A stretch of DNA of 64,000 nt from UBA5078 sp051252515 (lineage in GTDB: Bacteria > Pseudomonadota > Gammaproteobacteria > Pseudomonadales > Pseudohongiellaceae), in NCBI GenBank assembly GCA_051252515.1, contig JBPOFS010000002.1:1-64000 (forward strand), written 5' to 3'. The translations under genes were made by a program, and so were the position numbers. Shown here piece by piece: positions 54,873-63,202 of this stretch. Each line of letters begins with the position of its first letter. Positions within the stretch are counted from its first letter, which is position 1. The notes below the pieces were generated by a model. It was given only the letters and a program-made list of their open reading frames with translations. It was not told the origin of the DNA and searched no databases.

Positions 54873-56054
54873 TCAAAGGCCTCCAGTTTCCGCATTGTAA
54901 ATTTCAACGAGGATATCGCGCCATTGATCGTATTGTTCCTCGACGGTGCCTGTCAGCATCACTTGTCGATCATCCAAATCAATCATTTTTGGAGCCACTT
55001 CAGACTCAAGGGATTCGCCTAACTCTTGCAGTGCTGCAATATGAATCTGTGCTTCAGCACTCTTGTCGAAACCACTCTTAATCATATAAGCGCCTGCACC
55101 AACACCTACCAAGCTTCCTGTTCGAACGCCCGCGTTACTACTTGTTGCAGCGGCTATGCCGCCGACGATCGCTAATGTGCCCGCTACAAATCGGCGCCGT
55201 GCCGATGCCTCAAGCTCGTCCAAGGCCATCGTCGCGTGGTAACTTTGTTCGCGCCACGAGTCATAAGGCACACGCATCTCTCGTGCGTAGTTCGCGTAGT
55301 AATCTTGCACGGTGTCGACGTACAAATTGTCACGCTGTCTAATGTCTCTAATACGCTCTAACGAAGGGTCATTATCCGCAGGCAATCTTACAATTTCAGT
55401 TATACCGCGATTAGTCACTCGTAAATATTCATTAAAAATTTCTGGCGTAAAATTGCGCGCAAACTGCAGCTCGGAGATGGTGCGAATCCGCGCTATACGA
55501 GTGTCAGTTAAATTCGCTTTGCGCCACGCCAGCAAGTCATTGGCTATATTGTTATAGATAACTTGGAATGGATCATTGGCTTGACGCTGAGTCGCTTCAT
55601 AGCTGAACTGGCTTATATGTTCTTCGTACTCTTTGGTATACCAAATCAGACCTGTTGAATCGCGTGCCGTGATCTTAACGACCATTCCTTCACCATCAGA
55701 TTGTAAGATCTGACCATGCAAGTAAATGTCCATTGTGCTGGTTTCGTTTGGCAGTACTCGTACAACACCCCAATTTCCAGAGCGTTGTAATGTTTCGGCC
55801 AAAAGAAATGGAGCGTAACGTGCTTCGGCGTTGCGAATCTCAGGGCTCACTCGCTCCTCTTCATCGCGATCTAATTCGTCAATGCCCGAATCAAATACTG
55901 TGACACCGACATCCATAAGCAGCTCTTCTGCAATTGGCGTTGTGTCTTGCACAATTTGTACATACTGGGTCGTTTTGACCGACGTCGTTGAGCACGCTAT
56001 CAACGCAAGGCCCAAGATGACGAGCACTGATATTTTAACTACTCTAAAATGCAT
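54873..56054 (-). CDS. Lipoprotein of unknown function with hydrophobic glycine-rich segment
   Basis: 393 residues; lipobox LIAC (Cys 21). A beta-rich half (about 40-160) has YAPFLLAETLQRSGNWGVVRVLP and STGLIWYTKEYEEHI, resembling lipoproteins that pair with outer-membrane assembly. A helical half follows, then a glycine/alanine segment (about 288-325, FVAGTLAIVGGIAAATSSNA and on) that could insert in a membrane. I recognise no named family. Two bases separate it from the serine-rich lipoprotein upstream. Confidence 0.75.
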   Translation of the reverse strand: MHFRVVKISVLVILGLALIACSTTSVKTTQYVQIVQDTTPIAEELLMDVGVTVFDSGIDELDRDEEERVSPEIRNAEARYAPFLLAETLQRSGNWGVVRVLPNETSTMDIYLHGQILQSDGEGMVVKITARDSTGLIWYTKEYEEHISQFSYEATQRQANDPFQVIYNNIANDLLAWRKANLTDTRIARIRTISELQFARNFTPEIFNEYLRVTNRGITEIVRLPADNDPSLERIRDIRQRDNLYVDTVQDYYANYAREMRVPYDSWREQSYHATMALDELEASARRRFVAGTLAIVGGIAAATSSNAGVRTGSLVGVGAGAYMIKSGFDKSAEAQIHIAALQELGESLESEVAPKMIDLDDRQVMLTGTVEEQYDQWRDILVEIYNAETGGL

Positions 56055-56056
56055 AC

Positions 56057-57070
56057 TTAATTGCCTATACCTGTGTATTTGCGATATTCGTCCCAGAGAG
56101 CTTCGCGAAGTTCTGGGTCTGCCTCTGTCATCGCCGCCTCACGTAACTGACGCGCAACAATGTCATCGTCCCTGCCGCTAGGGATATCTTCGGGAGGGGG
56201 AAATGATTGCGCTTGGTCTCCACTTGTTGCACCACCGCCCACGCCACGTGAACCTTGCGTGCCACTTGGCATTGTATTGTCTCTGGACACAATGATTGGC
56301 GAGCCTCCCGTGCCAGTCCCGCTTGAAGCGTTACCACTAGAGTCTCCTGGGATTTCTGTATTTCTAGCAGCGGCAGCCTGAGCTTGTGCGCGCGCACGCT
56401 CCGCTAGAATAATTCCATCAAAATCTTCGTAGCCACGATTCAATTCGCCCGCTAACACTTGCGCGCGCTCTGCTGCCGTTTGGGGAGCAGAGCCACCATT
56501 GCCCAAACTACCCGGCAAATTATCTAAACTGTAATTCCCAGCCGCACCACTGCCTGTTTGGGCCGATGCACTGCCATCACTTGTGGTCGCACCCCCATCA
56601 AGCCCAGGCAAGCTGCCGGTGATGCCCGCCGTACTTCCAGCACTTGAACTAGTACTGCTTGTTGCATCACCTGTTGTGCCGCTTTCGCGTCCTGATTCCG
56701 GAAATTCAGATGTAGGACTTGAGGAGCTTCGGCTTTCACTTGCCGATGCAGAAGACTGACTTCCCGGAGCGCTAGACGAACTCGAAGCACTTGCGGATGC
56801 TGAGCTTGACCCCGTAGAGCCTGATGGCATTGAAGGCTGAGCACTTGCTGACGAGCTAGAGCTAGAACTAGAACTAGAACTAGAACTAGAACTAGAACTA
56901 GACGATGACGCAGTAGACGGCGAAGAACTAGACGAGCTCGATGATGATGAACTCGAGGGCGTGGACGGCATTGAGCTCTGCGAAGATTGCTGAGTCGTTG
57001 TCTCACACGCTGCCAATAGCAGAGATGCCGCACCGATCAAGAGTATTTTTTTGACGGGTGTACTGTTCAT
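56057..57070 (-). CDS. Serine-rich low-complexity lipoprotein
   Basis: 337 residues: signal peptide and lipobox LLAAC (Cys 22), then a region of about 150 residues that is mostly Ser with Ala, Pro, Gly and Thr (about 29-180), surely disordered, and a less biased C-terminal part (about 180-337) with ERAQVLAGELNRGYEDFDGI and a helical ADPELREALWDEYRKYTGI end. The low-complexity part may be a flexible tether from the outer membrane across the periplasm. The DNA of the Ser tract includes a hexanucleotide tandem repeat at 56853-56900. Start ATG; first of the lipoproteins in the unit. Confidence 0.82.
   Translation of the reverse strand: MNSTPVKKILLIGAASLLLAACETTTQQSSQSSMPSTPSSSSSSSSSSSSPSTASSSSSSSSSSSSSSSSSSSSASAQPSMPSGSTGSSSASASASSSSSAPGSQSSASASESRSSSSPTSEFPESGRESGTTGDATSSTSSSAGSTAGITGSLPGLDGGATTSDGSASAQTGSGAAGNYSLDNLPGSLGNGGSAPQTAAERAQVLAGELNRGYEDFDGIILAERARAQAQAAAARNTEIPGDSSGNASSGTGTGGSPIIVSRDNTMPSGTQGSRGVGGGATSGDQAQSFPPPEDIPSGRDDDIVARQLREAAMTEADPELREALWDEYRKYTGIGN
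56853..56900. repeat. GARCTA hexanucleotide tandem repeat, eight units
   Basis: Two units of GAGCTA followed by six of GAACTA, head to tail, inside the serine-rich lipoprotein gene. On the coding strand each unit encodes Ser-Ser. Because the unit is six bases long, gain or loss changes the length of the Ser linker without shifting the frame. Uninterrupted identical units are prone to slippage. Confidence 0.9.
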
Positions 57071-57152
57071 TCGCTGTGTCCTATTACTATCGCCTGCACC
57101 ACGCAGACGGTACGATTAGTATGTATGTTAGACCGCGTAATCTAAAGATTTA

Positions 57153-58619
57153 TTAATACCAAAAATTAAATCTATAACGCTCTAGGTCAGAACTCACTGT
57201 TTCGCCATCTCGAATCTTTGGGCGCACCAAAGTGGTGCGGATTGAATTGAGGACCTGTATATCTGCCCTCACGATATCGTTTGGAACCAAATCGAGAATT
57301 TCGAAATTGCTTAACCGCCCATATTGGTTCACATCAAAGGCGATATCGACATGGCCCATCCGCCATCCCGAGTCTGCCCCTATGCCAAAAGCTTCCTTTC
57401 TTTGTTCGTTAAAACTCGAAAACGTAGGCAGAAAGACGATTCCTCCGAAGGTTTGTTGCAACAGCTCAGAACTATTTTCTTCACTCGCAATTAATTCGTA
57501 TGCTTCCTCATACGTACGCATCGCCGCTTGCCGTCGATTATTTATGAGATACCAATCTGCTAATTCAGCTATCGCTTGGGCCTGAGCCACACTATTGGCC
57601 TGCGTAGGGGGCAGGCTTGGATCGGAATAGAACTCGACAATCTTCTCTAACGCTTCAATTCCGGCATTATTTCGGTCTACTGAGCCCATTGATTCGCCAA
57701 TGAACTCTGACGATAACCGCAGCTCGGAATCCAGATGAGCCCCATTCGACTCATCTGGCGAGGAATAACGACGCAACATGTCTACCGCGCTGGCCTCTCG
57801 GCGCAAGAATGGGATATACCGCGGATCATGTTTGCCAAAATGGGTTGCCACGGACTCAGAGGCGGTCCGATACAGCAAGTAGGTCTGCAGCAAGCGCTGA
57901 CTTGAGTCTTCATCGACCCCTCGATAGAAAGTCGCCACATTCCAACGCGCTAGATTGTCGTAAACATCGATCATTCTAGGGTCATCTATTCTGAAGGCCC
58001 TCGTTTGCACATAGAAAGCATATTGTTTTCTCTCATCGGCTTCCCGCCACTGACCCTGCGCAACATGGCCCTGCACAATTTTTTCCACGAGAGGGACTTG
58101 GCTAGCGCTGAACAAGCCATTATTAACACGATTGACATGCAGCGCTCGATCGTAAAATTCAATCGACTGCTCAAACTGCCCTTGTGCCTGCAATAGATCG
58201 CCAAGCGTGGTGAGCTCTTCGGCTATTTGGAGGCTCCACGCATCCCCTTGGATCTCTAGGTCTTCAAGGACTTGATCGAAACTCTCTATATCCTTGAGGC
58301 GCTCAAGATAACTTTGTTGCTCGGGAGTTAATTGCGTGCCTGTAAGAGCGTTGAGCTGCAAAGGGGCTTGGGTGGCAGTCGCAAATTGTTCGCTAAAACT
58401 CTCTGGATTTTCGTTTTCAATAAGCGTCAATGCAATGGGTCGTTCGATGTGCACGACTTGGACAGTCTCTCGCGGCGGCTCAGGCTCTTTAAGGTCGAAG
58501 CTTGGGGCGACTCCGCCAACGGGAGCGTAATTGTTGGTTAGGTTTTGCGCGTAGCTAAATTGAGCAACGCAAAATAGGCTGAAAATAAGTAAGGCTTTAT
58601 CTCTATTTGAAAATTTCAC
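57153..58619 (-). CDS. Exported TPR protein with TonB-C-like C-terminal domain
   Basis: About 488 residues. Signal peptide (ALLIFSLFCVAQFSYA, cut before Q). A helical middle region holds TPR-like units (LGDLLQAQGQFEQSIEFYDRALHVNR, AELADWYLINNRRQAAMRTYEEAYELI). The last 90 residues (HVDIAFDVNQYGRLSNFEIL, then VLNSIRTTLVRPKIRDGE) have the pattern of a TonB C-terminal domain. The frame is open to a TTG at 58640, but the GTG at 58619 has GGGA upstream and is chosen. First gene of the minus-strand run; 82 bases before the serine-rich lipoprotein. Confidence 0.78.
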   Translation of the reverse strand: MKFSNRDKALLIFSLFCVAQFSYAQNLTNNYAPVGGVAPSFDLKEPEPPRETVQVVHIERPIALTLIENENPESFSEQFATATQAPLQLNALTGTQLTPEQQSYLERLKDIESFDQVLEDLEIQGDAWSLQIAEELTTLGDLLQAQGQFEQSIEFYDRALHVNRVNNGLFSASQVPLVEKIVQGHVAQGQWREADERKQYAFYVQTRAFRIDDPRMIDVYDNLARWNVATFYRGVDEDSSQRLLQTYLLYRTASESVATHFGKHDPRYIPFLRREASAVDMLRRYSSPDESNGAHLDSELRLSSEFIGESMGSVDRNNAGIEALEKIVEFYSDPSLPPTQANSVAQAQAIAELADWYLINNRRQAAMRTYEEAYELIASEENSSELLQQTFGGIVFLPTFSSFNEQRKEAFGIGADSGWRMGHVDIAFDVNQYGRLSNFEILDLVPNDIVRADIQVLNSIRTTLVRPKIRDGETVSSDLERYRFNFWY

Positions 58620-58924
58620 GAATCGATCCCGAAGTTTCAATTGAAAATTACTGGTTTTCGATAGTCCTGCTTCCCTAAGTTACGCCTAATTTCAAAGCAA
58701 TTAGTTTGCCAATCTAGGCTTGTTCAGCCATTAAAAACTCCAAATTTACTAATGGTAACTATAAAACAGTGACAAGCTTCTTTAGTATTACGCAACCTTG
58801 TGTGCCCGTATGTTCTATGTCGCCTTAACTCTTATACACTGGGCTTAGCACACTGTAAACAATTGTAACTGACTGAAAACCTCAGTAATTATGGATATTT
58901 TCCAAGAACTTTGAGCGTACAAAA
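58620..58924. other. Divergent intergenic region, operon / mutM (305 bases)
   Basis: AT-rich stretch between the first gene of the envelope operon and mutM. It must hold promoters for both directions, but I see no pair of -35 and -10 boxes that is clearly better than chance; TATAAA near 58762 and TATACA near 58843 on the plus strand are candidates without good -35 partners. No gene, RNA or repeat is evident. Confidence 0.6.
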
Positions 58925-59740
58925 ATGCCAGAACTACCAGAAGTTGAAACTACCCGTCGCGGCATTGAAAAGCACATTATCGACCAGACTGTTCGATCCG
59001 TAACGGTGCGCAATTTCCAATTACGATGGCCAATTCCGCAAACGCTAGTAGACGAGCTACCCAAACGCCGCTTCAGCCGCATCGAAAGGCGGGGGAAATA
59101 CCTTCTGATCTATGCAGGAGATGCCTGCCTTTTAATTCACCTAGGGATGTCGGGTAGTTTGCGCATCACGAATGCCAATGACGCGCTCTTAAAGCACGAT
59201 CACGTGGACATTGTTCTCGATAATGGCGCTATCCTCCGCTATTGCGACCCCAGGCGCTTTGGTTGCTTTCTGTGGTTCAAACAAGCCCCTGAACAACACC
59301 CGCTGCTAAAGCACCTTGGGCCTGAACCTCTTACAGAGGATTTCAATGCACAGCTTTTATATGCACGCTCGCGTAATCGCCGCATGCCGGTGAAGACTTT
59401 CATTATGGATAGCCATATTGTGGTGGGCGTGGGAAACATCTATGCGAATGAGGCGTTGTTTGTAGCCGGCATCAAACCAGATCGCAGCGCGGGGAAAGTG
59501 TCCAAACCAAAATACGAGCGTTTAGTATCGGCAGTGAAGGAAATCCTACAAAGAGCCATTACGCAAGGAGGCACCACATTAAAGGACTTTGTGGGAGGTG
59601 ATGGAAAGCCTGGGTATTTCAAACAATCGCTTTTAGTTTACGGCCGCGCAGGCCAGCAATGCAGCCAATGCCAAAGCATACTAAAAGAGCTACGAATAGC
59701 AGGGCGAAGCAGCGTCTACTGCCCACAGTGTCAGAAATAA
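58925..59740 (+). CDS. mutM: Formamidopyrimidine-DNA glycosylase MutM (Fpg)
   Basis: Removes 8-oxoguanine and formamidopyrimidines from DNA and cuts the abasic site. 271 residues, standard. N-terminal PELPEVETT with the catalytic Pro2 and Glu3, Lys of RGKYLLI (about 57), the H2TH motif region VGVGNIYANEALF, and a C-terminal zinc finger with four Cys (CSQCQ...CPQCQ). ATG start. It ends 17 bases before the convergent coaD gene across a hairpin. Confidence 0.97.
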   Translation: MPELPEVETTRRGIEKHIIDQTVRSVTVRNFQLRWPIPQTLVDELPKRRFSRIERRGKYLLIYAGDACLLIHLGMSGSLRITNANDALLKHDHVDIVLDNGAILRYCDPRRFGCFLWFKQAPEQHPLLKHLGPEPLTEDFNAQLLYARSRNRRMPVKTFIMDSHIVVGVGNIYANEALFVAGIKPDRSAGKVSKPKYERLVSAVKEILQRAITQGGTTLKDFVGGDGKPGYFKQSLLVYGRAGQQCSQCQSILKELRIAGRSSVYCPQCQK

Positions 59741-59750
59741 CTAAAATCGC

Positions 59751-59777
59751 GCGGCGACTATTGGCTAGCGTCGCCGC
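59751..59777. terminator. Hairpin between convergent mutM and coaD, likely shared terminator
   Basis: GCGGCGAC (59751-59758) and GTCGCCGC (59770-59777) form a perfect eight-pair GC-rich stem with an 11-base loop. On the minus strand a T-rich run follows, so it should terminate coaD. On the plus strand only CTTTC follows, so its effect on mutM transcripts is less certain. Confidence 0.55.
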
Positions 59778-60243
59778 CTTTCATCATCGCTTTGGCCACC
59801 ACTGGATGTACAAACTTCGAGATATCTCCGCCATAAGAGGCTATTTCACGCACTAACGTCGAGGAAATATACGAAAGGTGTTCTGCTGGTGCCAAGAAGA
59901 CTGTCTCAATATTGGGCTCGAGAACTCGGTTCATGCCGACAAGCTGAAACTCATATTCAAAGTCGGCTACGGTGCGCAACCCACGCAAAATGATATTGGC
60001 GCCGCGCTGCTTAACAAACTCTGTCAGCAATGTATCGAACGCACACACTTCAACATTGGGCAAATGCGCCAGCACCTTTGAAGCGAGCTCTACTCGGGTT
60101 TGTGCCGATAGAGTCGTCGATTTCTGTCCGTTAATACCCACAGCGACAACGATATGGTCAAAAAGACCCGATGCACGTTCGACCAAATCTGTATGGCCAT
60201 TGGTTATAGGATTGAAAGTCCCTGGGTATACCGCGATTCTCAT
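59758..60243 (-). CDS. coaD: Phosphopantetheine adenylyltransferase CoaD
   Basis: Makes dephospho-CoA from 4'-phosphopantetheine and ATP in the cytoplasm. 161 residues, standard. Nucleotidyltransferase motif YPGTFNPITNGHTDLV (TxGH) at the N-terminus, RGLRTVADFEYEFQ with the substrate Arg, and ISSTLVREIASYGGDI near the end. ATG start with GGGGAAA upstream. The neighbour pair mutM/coaD is common in gammaproteobacteria. Confidence 0.97.
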   Translation of the reverse strand: MRIAVYPGTFNPITNGHTDLVERASGLFDHIVVAVGINGQKSTTLSAQTRVELASKVLAHLPNVEVCAFDTLLTEFVKQRGANIILRGLRTVADFEYEFQLVGMNRVLEPNIETVFLAPAEHLSYISSTLVREIASYGGDISKFVHPVVAKAMMKGGDASQ

Positions 60244-60315
60244 GTGCTTTCCCCGTGGCCATCAAGATGATGGGCAATTGGCTTATTCAAGTAACGCCAG
60301 TGTTAAGCACCGATA

Positions 60316-60337
60316 CCGCGAGACTCTGTAGTCGCGG
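60316..60337. terminator. Weak stem-loop downstream of the YheT-type hydrolase gene
   Basis: CCGC-(GA)-GACT pairs with AGTC-GCGG around CTGT, an eight-pair stem with a two-base bulge, about 30 bases past the hydrolase stop on the minus strand. No T-tract follows, so an intrinsic terminator is doubtful. Confidence 0.25.
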
Positions 60338-60364
60338 CCATTCTAATCAAAGCGCCTGCCTAGC

Positions 60365-61405
60365 TCAATCAATGACTTGTGCTTGTGCGCTCATTTGACT
60401 CAATGATTCGAAAACCTGCTCTTCGAGCCACAACGGCGAACCCACGCAGATAAACCCTACATGCCCACCTTCTTTAGTAAGTTGCATTTGTGTATTTGCC
60501 GCCAGCTGAACCGCAGAGGGCAGCGTTGTTACCGGGATAATGGGATCGTTGGCACTCTGAATTAGGCGGACCGGTTTTATAATGGCATGCAAATTCGGCC
60601 CGCTACTACAACGCTCATAGTAGTCATTAGCCCCATCAAAGCCGTGCAAAGGCGCGGTAATCTGGTCATCGAAATCCCATAAGGTGCGAAGCCGTTTTAA
60701 ATCACCTAAGGCATCCAGACACTCGAGCTCCTGCTGCCAGCCGTCATGGCGGGCCTTTTGGCGAAAATGGCGACGTTTTTGCTCAAGATCGCTAATCAAT
60801 CGACGACGAAAGTACTCTCCGTAAATTCTACCGCCACCGAAGGTCAAAGCCTCTGCGCAGCTGACCAATGAAAAGGGTGTAGACACGGCTACTGCGCCTA
60901 GCACACCTGGCTCATCGCCTATTTCGGACAGCCATTTTAAGAGGACGTTGGCCCCTAATGAGAAACCCGCAAATGCAAAGGATTGCTCTGGGTATTGGGC
61001 GCGAAGTGTACGAAACACCTCGTCGAGGTCATCAGTGCACCCCGAATGATAGGCACGCGCCTTACGGTTCATCTCACCACTACATCCGCGGAAATTCATC
61101 GCGACACTAGTAAAGCCGCGAATCTGCAACAAACGCTGCAATGAAAGGATGTACGAGGATTGTGAGCACCCACTTAGGCCATGCAACAGCATGACAATTG
61201 GACGCCCTCTATTGGCTAAACTTTTGTCGGCATCTACCCAATCAACATCAATGAAGTCACCATCCGAAAGCTCTACTCTTTGACGCCGTTGCTGTGCTTT
61301 TGCTTGCGGGGTGAATCGCCGCCACAAGGTTTGTGTATGCCCTTCTGGCAACCACCAAGGCGAGCGAAATTTGGTACTTGAGGCGTGCAGTTCGTATCCG
61401 TTCAT
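60365..61405 (-). CDS. Alpha/beta hydrolase, YheT family
   Basis: 346 residues. The N-terminal SPWWLPEGHTQTLWRRF is typical of the YheT/ABHD1 family. Oxyanion region MLLHGLSGCSQSS, nucleophile Ser in GFSLGANVLLKWL (near 148), acid Asp in SANDPIIPVTTLP, and His in KEGGHVGFI. Cytoplasmic esterase; substrate unknown in the family. ATG overlaps the rsmD stop by four bases, so it is the second gene of an rsmD operon. Confidence 0.9.
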   Translation of the reverse strand: MNGYELHASSTKFRSPWWLPEGHTQTLWRRFTPQAKAQQRRQRVELSDGDFIDVDWVDADKSLANRGRPIVMLLHGLSGCSQSSYILSLQRLLQIRGFTSVAMNFRGCSGEMNRKARAYHSGCTDDLDEVFRTLRAQYPEQSFAFAGFSLGANVLLKWLSEIGDEPGVLGAVAVSTPFSLVSCAEALTFGGGRIYGEYFRRRLISDLEQKRRHFRQKARHDGWQQELECLDALGDLKRLRTLWDFDDQITAPLHGFDGANDYYERCSSGPNLHAIIKPVRLIQSANDPIIPVTTLPSAVQLAANTQMQLTKEGGHVGFICVGSPLWLEEQVFESLSQMSAQAQVID

Positions 61406-62007
61406 TCCGGTCTACCCACCTCGTGTTGACGTTGATAAAGATAAAAGTGAACCATGCCGGCTTTTTTCGATTTCAGCATTTGCCAGCTTTGCGGCATACC
61501 CGCATTGGAAACCTCTTGCGCACTCTCTATATAAATATAGGCGTCTGCTGCCAATATTTCACTTTGTTCAAGGGTGGCAATCGCCTTTTCTAACAACGCA
61601 CTGGCAAACGGAGGGTCTAGAAACACTACGTCGTAAGGAGGCGTTGAACCCTCTTTATATGAAGCAAGCCAAGTTAGCGAGTCTTTACACACCACCTCGT
61701 AATCGCTAGCATTCAATAATGTTAAATTGCGTTTAATCGATGACGTTGCCAATGAGGAGATATCGACAAAACTGACAAAGCGCGCGCCTCTGGAAAGTGC
61801 TTCGATTCCGCAAGCACCACTGCCAGCAAATAGATCTAGACATCTAGCGTATGGAATACGATCTTGAAGCCAATTGAACAAGGTCTCTCGAACACGGTCA
61901 GCTGTTGGTCGCAGCCCTTCGATGTCTGGAAATTGAAGTTTACGGCTGCGCCACTTCCCTGCAATGACCCTAAGGCTGTTACTAGCTTTGGCCTTCGATG
62001 TTGTCAT
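61402..62007 (-). CDS. rsmD: 16S rRNA (guanine966-N2)-methyltransferase RsmD
   Basis: SAM-dependent methylation of G966 in 16S rRNA within the assembling 30S subunit. 201 residues. N-terminal LRVIAGKWRSRKLQFP, GLRPTADRVRETLFNWL, SAM-binding LDLFAGSGACGIEALSRGA and catalytic VFLDPPF. ATG start with GGAA upstream. Divergent from ftsY, the usual gammaproteobacterial arrangement. Confidence 0.96.
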   Translation of the reverse strand: MTTSKAKASNSLRVIAGKWRSRKLQFPDIEGLRPTADRVRETLFNWLQDRIPYARCLDLFAGSGACGIEALSRGARFVSFVDISSLATSSIKRNLTLLNASDYEVVCKDSLTWLASYKEGSTPPYDVVFLDPPFASALLEKAIATLEQSEILAADAYIYIESAQEVSNAGMPQSWQMLKSKKAGMVHFYLYQRQHEVGRPE

Positions 62008-62117
62008 TTAGTCATTCCAAGAACCGGCTTAATCTTGCTCGCCGTGTTTTCTGTTTTAAGATCGCGGGAAATGTTAACATAACGCCCCCAAGACAGCGCG
62101 CCGGAAGAGTCCCACTC

Positions 62118-63173
62118 ATGTTCAGTTTCATCAAGAAGAAACCTTCAGAAAAACCAGAACAGTCACCCCAAGAGCCTGTAGAAACAGTCGTCGAGACCGT
62201 AGAAGCTGTCGTCGAACCAGTCCAAGCGCCTGCAGAGGAAGAACCGAGCCGTCAGGGCTTGTTCTCTCGCCTTCGCCAAAGCCTGAGCAAAACTCGGAGT
62301 GCTCTGAGCGATTCATTAAGCACCCTGATTCTAGGGCGTAAAACGATTGATGACGACCTTTTAGAAGAAATCGAAACACAATTACTCAGCGCGGACCTTG
62401 GCATTGCCGCGACAGACCATATAATTCAAGGCCTAACGCAAAAATTGGGTCGTAAACAATTGGCCAACCCGCAAGCCTTATTAGACAGCCTAAAAAGCGA
62501 GTTAGCCGCGCTACTGGCTCCTTGCGACGCCCCTTTTGTGCTCGATACCAACAAGAAGCCTTATGTCATCCTAGTAGTAGGCGTGAACGGTGCCGGCAAA
62601 ACAACCACTATCGGTAAACTCGCCAAGCGTTTCCAGACGCAAGGTCATAAAGTAATGTTAGCGGCCGGCGACACCTTCCGCGCCGCTGCCGTCGAACAGC
62701 TGCAGGTATGGGGCGATCGCAACAATGTTCCCGTCATCGCACAACCCACCGGCTCTGACAGCGCCTCAGTTATTTTCGATGCTTATCAATCAGCCAAAGC
62801 ACGCGGAATGGATGTCTTGATCGCCGATACTGCGGGGCGTCTGCATACAAAAGACAATCTGATGCAAGAATTGGAAAAAATAGTACGAGTCCTTAAGAAA
62901 CTGGACACAAACCTGCCACATGAAACACTCCTAGTCTTAGACTCCACGACTGGGCAAAACTCGCTCAATCAAGCGCGTAGTTTTCACAAGTCAGTCGACG
63001 TTAGCGGCATAGCGCTTACAAAACTCGATGGCACCGCTAAAGGCGGAATGGTGTTTGCCATCGCCAAAGAGCTGGAACTACCTATTCGCTTTATTGGTGT
63101 TGGTGAACAAGTCGATGATCTCCGCCCATTTGCCGCGCAAGAGTTTGTTGACGCGCTTTTTGCTGAACAATAA
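62118..63173 (+). CDS. ftsY: Signal recognition particle receptor FtsY
   Basis: Membrane-associated GTPase that docks SRP-ribosome complexes on SecYEG. 351 residues: acidic A domain (about 1-55, rich in Glu and Val), N domain (about 60-140), G domain with G1 GVNGAGKTTT, DTFRAAAVEQL, DTAGR and TKLDGTAKGG. The frame opens upstream at a TTG, but the ATG at 62118 (MFSFIKKKPSEK) has GGAAGAG upstream and matches family starts. First gene of ftsY-ftsE-ftsX. Confidence 0.96.
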   Translation: MFSFIKKKPSEKPEQSPQEPVETVVETVEAVVEPVQAPAEEEPSRQGLFSRLRQSLSKTRSALSDSLSTLILGRKTIDDDLLEEIETQLLSADLGIAATDHIIQGLTQKLGRKQLANPQALLDSLKSELAALLAPCDAPFVLDTNKKPYVILVVGVNGAGKTTTIGKLAKRFQTQGHKVMLAAGDTFRAAAVEQLQVWGDRNNVPVIAQPTGSDSASVIFDAYQSAKARGMDVLIADTAGRLHTKDNLMQELEKIVRVLKKLDTNLPHETLLVLDSTTGQNSLNQARSFHKSVDVSGIALTKLDGTAKGGMVFAIAKELELPIRFIGVGEQVDDLRPFAAQEFVDALFAEQ

Positions 63174-63202
63174 GACTCCAATCATCTCTTTGAGGCTGCG
63201 CG

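Noticed and set aside
56524..57033. Alternative frame in the Ser-rich gene giving an Arg/Leu/Val-rich protein
   Set aside because: It is a by-product of the serine codons and repeats; the Ser frame has a signal peptide and lipobox and is the real one.
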